Assembly (NCBI GenBank): GCA_012033095.1
Contig: JAAUPO010000072.1
Coordinates: 1-8,200, forward strand
DNA: 8,200 nucleotides
From: Synechococcaceae cyanobacterium RL_1_2
Lineage (GTDB): Bacteria > Cyanobacteriota > Cyanobacteriia > Cyanobacteriales > JAAUPO01
Direction of reading: 5' to 3'
This document shows, piece by piece, positions 1 to 6,000 of this stretch. Numbering within the stretch: the first letter of the stretch is position 1; every line of letters starts with the position of its first letter. The notes below the pieces were generated by a model. That model did no database searches. It was not told the origin of the DNA and saw nothing but the letters and a program-made list of their open reading frames with translations. Made by a program: the position numbers and the translations under genes.

Positions 1-3000
1 CAACTGCAACCACTGATGATGTGGGTTTGACTCTCACTGGTGCGACCTTGGCTGTAGCGATCGATCGCGTAGCTGGAACCTAGTACCTACAATCTCACCA
101 ATGCTAGTGCGGCGTTAGTCGGAATCCCGAATTTAACCTTAACCGCTGCCAATATTGCGGCTAATGGTAATGCCACCACCACGAACGTTAGCATCGGCAC
201 CTTTGCGTTACTCATTAGCGATAATGCCCGTATTAACGGTTCAGGATTAGTATTTACCAAAAATTTAAGTGGTATAAGTTTTGCAGCCCAAAATGTGGGG
301 GCTCTCATTGGTAGTGGAGCTAGTACCCCTATTACTACCGATGATGTGGGGCTGAATTTGACCAATGTTGATTTAACTGTTGCGATCGCTAACGACGGAA
401 CCTATACCTACAATCTACAAAATGCCAGTGCCGGTTTAGTCGGCATTCCCAACCTCACCCTAGCCGCTACTAATATTTCCGCTAATGGAGATGCCACCAA
501 TACGAACGTTAATATTGGTACTTTTACATTAGATGTAAACGGTAACGCTAAATTATCCGGTAGCGCATTAACTTTCAGCAAAAATGCAGCAGGTATTCAA
601 TTTAGCGGTAATAATATTGGAGCCTTCATCGGCTATGACAAAGGAACGCCATCCCCCAATGATGACCTAGGCCTTTTAATTACCAATGCAAATCTAACGA
701 TCGCGATCGCCCCTAATGGCACCTATAACTATAACCTCACCAATGCCAATGCTAGCCTAATCGGGATTAGTAGCCTTACCCTCCAATCCTCCAACATCTC
801 AGCGAACGGTAACGCCACCAGTACTAATGTTACGATCGGGACATTTGCACTGGGCATAGTAGGTAGTGCCAGAATTAATGGCAATAATCTGAACTTTACC
901 AAAACTGCCACCACCATTACCCTAGGAGCCACCAACGTTAATGCCTTTATTGGTAATGGAGCAAATACCGCTACCACCGCCGACGATGTAGGATTAGCCG
1001 TTACTAACACAACCTTCGGTTTGACCCTTAACCAAAATAGTACCTATGCCTACAATGCCAATGGTACGGCTTCCCTGGTGGGTATTAATTTCTTTAACTT
1101 TAACGGCACGATCGCAGCCACCGGAGATCAGGACAAAGTAAGCGTCGCCCTCAACAACATCACCCTCAACCTATCCCAATACGCCCGTCTGCAAGGTAAT
1201 TTCAACTTCTCTGTCTTTGACCAAAACAATACCGAAATTATTGAATTTGGGATGGCTGGGGTCTCCGCTTTCCTCGGTCAAGGAGCTAGCACCATCAATA
1301 CTGCCGATGACTTTGGTCTAGGACTCAGTGCCGTTAACGGTAAATTCCAAATCAGAAAACCCATCAATGGCATCCAATCCCTAGCCTATGACTTAAGCGG
1401 AACCTTAGCCTTTAGTGGATTTACCGGACTAACCCTAGGGGGAACTGTCAAAGCCCAATATAACGATGCCACCTTTGACATCACCATTAACGACAACGGA
1501 ACCCCTACCAATACCGCCGACGACATCATCCTTACGAGGGGCTTAAATCGAGTTAGCGGCACAGGTCTAACCCTAGGAGTAAACGCCCTCAATAGTGTCG
1601 GTTTACAAGGCTCCATCTCCACAGATGCCGTGCTCGATCTTCGCAATAACGGTGATATTATTGCCGCCCTCGCCAACGTTACAGCTAACATTAGCCTTGC
1701 CAACCAAACCGCAGGAGGCAACCTTGGCAACACCACTTCCCAAACCGGAACTCTGGCCGGTAGCCTCGAAAATGGCTATCTCGGTTTAGTGCTTAAGAAT
1801 GATGGCAGGTATGCGTTCCAAGGTTTTGCCAATGCCAATGTTACCGTTAATGCATTAAAAGCAGGGGGAGATATTGGGGTGTATGGCGTGAGAACTAATA
1901 ATAGTAGCCTCGTCATTAACGAAACCATACAGGTAGGGAACGAGACTATTACCATCAATCTCAATACCGCTAACCCCAATTTTAACCTCGATTTAGGAAC
2001 CCAACTTGTCCCCATTGCCTTTGATCCTAGCGGTAATACCTTTGGTTTTAATGTCAGTAATATTTCCGTTGATGTCAGTTTAGAAACAGGGGTGGGGGTA
2101 AATATCCGGGGAGTCCTCGACGATGCCGCCACTTTCCTCTCAGGGGTTAAAAATGACCTTAATGGTACTTTTGTCGCCCAAAAACTCCCCATTTTAGATA
2201 GAAGCATTGATCAAATTATTGGGGTTAGTAATTACCTTGCCCTAGGGGATCAGGTTAACAATTACTTAAGTACTTCCACCGATGCCAACACCAGTAACCG
2301 CAGTGTACTTGGTTTAATTTCCTATCTCAAAGATAATTGGTTATCCCAACTTCCCATTTATGAAGGATTAACCTTTGTCTATGATCCAAACAATAGTCAA
2401 TTTATCCTCACCTACGCTTCTAACACTACCTATAAAACCCAGTTTGATCTCAATCTAGGGGATCAAGTCGCAAATTTGGGTTTAGAATTTACCGGCAATG
2501 CCTCGATTGAACTGGAGGTAACCCCCACTATTGATTTTGATCTGGTCTTTAACTGGGGAACTAATCCTGGAGTTAATTTTAATCTTAATAATTTAGGTTT
2601 CAGCGCAGCGGCCAGTGTAAGTGATTTAGTATTAGGAGCTTACTTTGGCCCCTTAGAAGCCAGTATTGGTTCCTATGACATTGGTAAACAAAAAGGCTCA
2701 TTAAATTTAGGTTTTGCTGGGGGGATTGCCTACGGTAATTTCGATAGTGATCCTGAAAAAGAATGGCAGTTCAATATTACTAATGGTGGCACTGTTGATG
2801 TGACATTGCCCCTCTATGCATCTTTAGCTGGGGTGGAAGTCGGGACGGATCCGGCTAATCCCCCAACGGTGAATTTAAATGGCTCCCTATTGGTACAAAA
2901 AACAGAAAGTATTGATCCCGATGGTGATGGGCCCCTGGGCTTAACTTCTTTGACCTATGTCAGTCCTGGCGCGATCGCGTTGACCACTGCTAATTTTGAT

Positions 3001-6000
3001 AAGCTCAAAAACTTTAGCAATTTTGGAGTAGTAGATGTTCTGTTAATGTTCCGGGGGATGGTTAGTTGGGCTAAGGATTACCGTAATTATGAAATTATGG
3101 AAACCCCCATTCCCTTCATTGATAAAACCCTCGGTGATGCGTTAGATTTTGCAACGGCTTTTAACGATGATGTGTTAGGCAAAATTGATTTTTATCAACC
3201 CCAAATTAACTTGACAGCGGGCACTGGGGCCACCGTTAACCAGGCTTTAACGACCTTAACCGCCAGCAGTGCTTTTAGTGCCCAATATTTAGATCCCCAA
3301 ACCAATAGCAATATTAATGTGGTGGGGCAATATATTACCCTCGATCGCATTGGTATTTTCCAAATCACAGCGGTTAATGGCAATGTTCTCACCATTAAGC
3401 AGGTCAATGACACCCAGGATCTACAACTCAATAAAGTTGATAATGTAGCTAGCCTAGTGAGCAATGGCGTAATTAGTAACGTTAACTACACCATTCACAA
3501 AAACGGCAATTAATCCGCTCCCTCCAGGATTTAGTAGTAGCAATTAATAAATCCGATATTTTGCCGTCACGGTGCCCCTAGAATATGACGCAGTAAATAA
3601 TACCTTCACCATTCCCTTTAATTTTGATTACACTGTGCCGGTGATTAATGATGTTTCCCTCGATTTCTTGAATTTAGATTTAGGGGAACTAAAGTTAAGC
3701 AGCAACGGGAAGATCGATCTTTCCGCTAGTGTGATGGGTTCGGCTAGTTTAGTTATTGACTTTGCTGGAAAAACCTTAACTAAAGCGGATGGGACTCCCC
3801 TCAAAGATATAAATGGGAATGATATAACCACTTTTGACCTTTTTGTGGATGATGTGGAGCTAAAAGGAGAGGTTAACTTTAACCTCGAGGATCTGGAGGT
3901 AGCTGCTAAATTAGGATTTTTGGAATTAACGGCTGGGGGAGTTGGTTCGGGCTCAGGTATTGGGGTTAGTGCCTCGATCGCGACGGGCTTAGCGGGTAAA
4001 CAAAGCTTTAGTCGTTTGATCACTGGGGAATTTATTAATGACTTTTATCTCAATGTTAATAGTGAAGCTTCTGCTCGCCTAAGACGCTTAGCGATCGGTG
4101 CTGGGGCCCCACCTTTACGATTTCAGATACCGTGGAATTAGGGGTTTATGTACCGGATTTATTGAAAATAGGTAATGGGGTTAAAACCCTCACCCAATCT
4201 CCGAATATTCCGTTTAATCTGAATACCGCGATCGCCCAGGGTCAAAATATCCTCACCACAGGAACTAATGCCGGCCAAGCAGCGGGCCTATTAGTGGTTA
4301 TCCCCGATCTGAAGGAACTAATTAGCCTTAAAAATCTAAGTTTTGCCGATATTATTCGCGGCATTCGGGCCGGGATTGATTTCCTTAATCAGTCCCTCAA
4401 CGATGAACCCTTCTACACTACCCCCATTCCCCTGATCGATAAATCCCTCAAAAATACGTTTACGTTCCTAGATGATATTGCCGCCAAAATACAACAGGTG
4501 GCGGATAATCCGGCGGGGGCAATCCAACAGGTAGAATCCCTGATCGAAAGTACCCTCGGCATCACTGATAACAATAGCCTGGCTCCCCTTGACCAAAAAT
4601 TTGCCCTATACCTTAATGGAGAATTTTTAAATATTCACCTAGGGTGGGGAGCTGTATTGGAACAAGATTTTGGTTTTGCCTTAAATCTAACGGATTTCCC
4701 CGGTGGTAGTGCCTTAGAAGGCATTAGTTCCTTGGTGGACATTAATGGTGGGACAAAAATTAAATTTAAAGCCCAAGCGGATTTAAACTTTGATATTGCC
4801 ATTAGCTTTACTAGCTTAATTAACGGTAATCCCCAGATTTTACTCCAGGATTATGACAGTACCACCGGCAAGGGAACCCACGCGAAAGTAGGTATTACCC
4901 TAGCGGCTGATAATATTGATTTAGGCTTTAAGCTTGGCCCGATTAACTTTGGGACGACAGGGGGATCGTTATTGCTAGACGATGATGGCGATCGCAATAC
5001 GGTGGGTATCGCTGGGCTATTGGTAGCCATAGATCAAAACCCGAATACCACCGGGGATACGGGGTATTTTGACATTATTAATGAAAGTTTAAGTAATAAT
5101 TTCCAAATTAAAGTTACTGGTGGTTTTGATCTCAATCTACCCCTGTATATCGATTTCCTTGGGTTAAGAAAGGACATTGGTCCCCTCTCGATCGCAACGA
5201 ATAAAGCCGCCTATGGGGATCAAGCCCTATGGCAGTTATTCAAACATATCGTTAATGCCCCCGATAAAGGAACTGCCAATCCGGTAATTTTCACCGCCCC
5301 CAATATTAAAGAAGTATTTGCTTTACTCGGTGGGGACTTTTCTGTTCTAGCAATTTTAAATGATCCCTCCTTTATCCTCGATGGCATTGAAACGGCCCTT
5401 TCCATTTTGGAAGAAACCATGGACTCCAACCTGGCCCAGGATATTCCTTTAATTGGGGATAGTTTAGGCCGGGGAGCGACCTTTATACGGGATATTCGCC
5501 AAGGAGTCTTAGCGGATCTTCGCAAAAATTAGAAGGCAAAGGCCGGGCGATCGAGTTAGTACAACAAACCCTCTGGGATGTCCTTGGCCCCAGTAATTTA
5601 GGGCTGTTATTAGATAACGATAACGACGGAGATGTGGATCAAAATGATGTGGTGGCCAATTGGGTTGATATTAATGGCAATACCCTCCAACGTTGGGTTG
5701 TAGGTAGCAATGTGCCCACCGGAACCGACGCGATCGAGTTTGACCTTAAATTAGGAGGAAGACTATTCGGCGCAGGGATCGACATCCCCATCGATTTTCA
5801 GTTCCCCGGCATTGCCCTTGATGTCAACGGTGGCTTTGGCATGAGCTTAGATTGGAGCTTTGACTTTGGCTTTGGGCTAAGCGTTAGTGACACCTTCTAT
5901 CTCCTCACGAACAACGATGTTAACGATAAGGAACTCGAAGTTAATATCAATGTGTTCCTAGATGGTAACCCCAGTAGCGAACATACCCCCGCCACCGCTA

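Larger units (their letters stand above)
2185..5466 (+). repeat. Recurring IPLIDKSL-type linker motif (four copies)
   Basis: Four copies of a short motif punctuate the beta-rich modules: LPILDRSI (2185-2208), IPFIDKTL (3109-3132), IPLIDKSL (4426-4449) and IPLIGDSL (5443-5466). Each is followed by a predicted helical stretch, and the last three are also preceded by one (for example FILDGIETALSILEETM). Spacings are 924, 1317 and 1017 nt, so the motif marks module joints rather than a strict tandem repeat. A weaker fifth copy may be IPGLDIILDDDTLKGL at about 6456-6503. Confidence 0.65.

Noticed and set aside
87..365. Minus-strand open frame opposite repeat 1/2
   Set aside because: It is the antisense of the repeat array. 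A similar minus-strand frame recurs at 729-1010 opposite the next repeats with a matching ending, which is what a periodic sense sequence produces. No ribosome binding site or recognisable domain.
1..1305. CRISPR or non-coding tandem repeat array
   Set aside because: The 321-nt repeats are coding, diverged at synonymous positions and contiguous without spacers.
1595..1789. Small plus-strand frames at 1595-1789 and 7480-7695
   Set aside because: They overlap the giant gene in another frame and have no homologous features. The 7480-7695 frame ignores the strong RTX-side reading.
1386..2207. Minus-strand frames (1386-1736, 1776-2207) and others at 3195-3464, 3628-4023, 5220-5525, 7708-8029
   Set aside because: All lie opposite well-supported coding sequence, have no domain and are rich in Pro/Leu/Ser as expected from antisense of Gly/Asn/Asp codons.
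3514..3571. Intergenic region with promoter or terminator
   Set aside because: No convincing promoter pair or terminator hairpin was seen, and frame 3 continues the protein with internal homology on both sides.
5515..5535. Programmed -1 frameshifting at the A-run
   Set aside because: The reading CGC AAA AAT TAG lacks a proper slippery heptamer and no stimulatory stem was evident. Five similar breaks in one gene make a programmed mechanism unlikely.
295..5634. Separate genes starting at GTG 295, 3572, 4132 and 5634
   Set aside because: Each GTG is a valine inside a conserved repeat, module or EF-hand loop; upstream sequence in the joined frame is homologous coding, and no convincing Shine-Dalgarno sequence precedes them.
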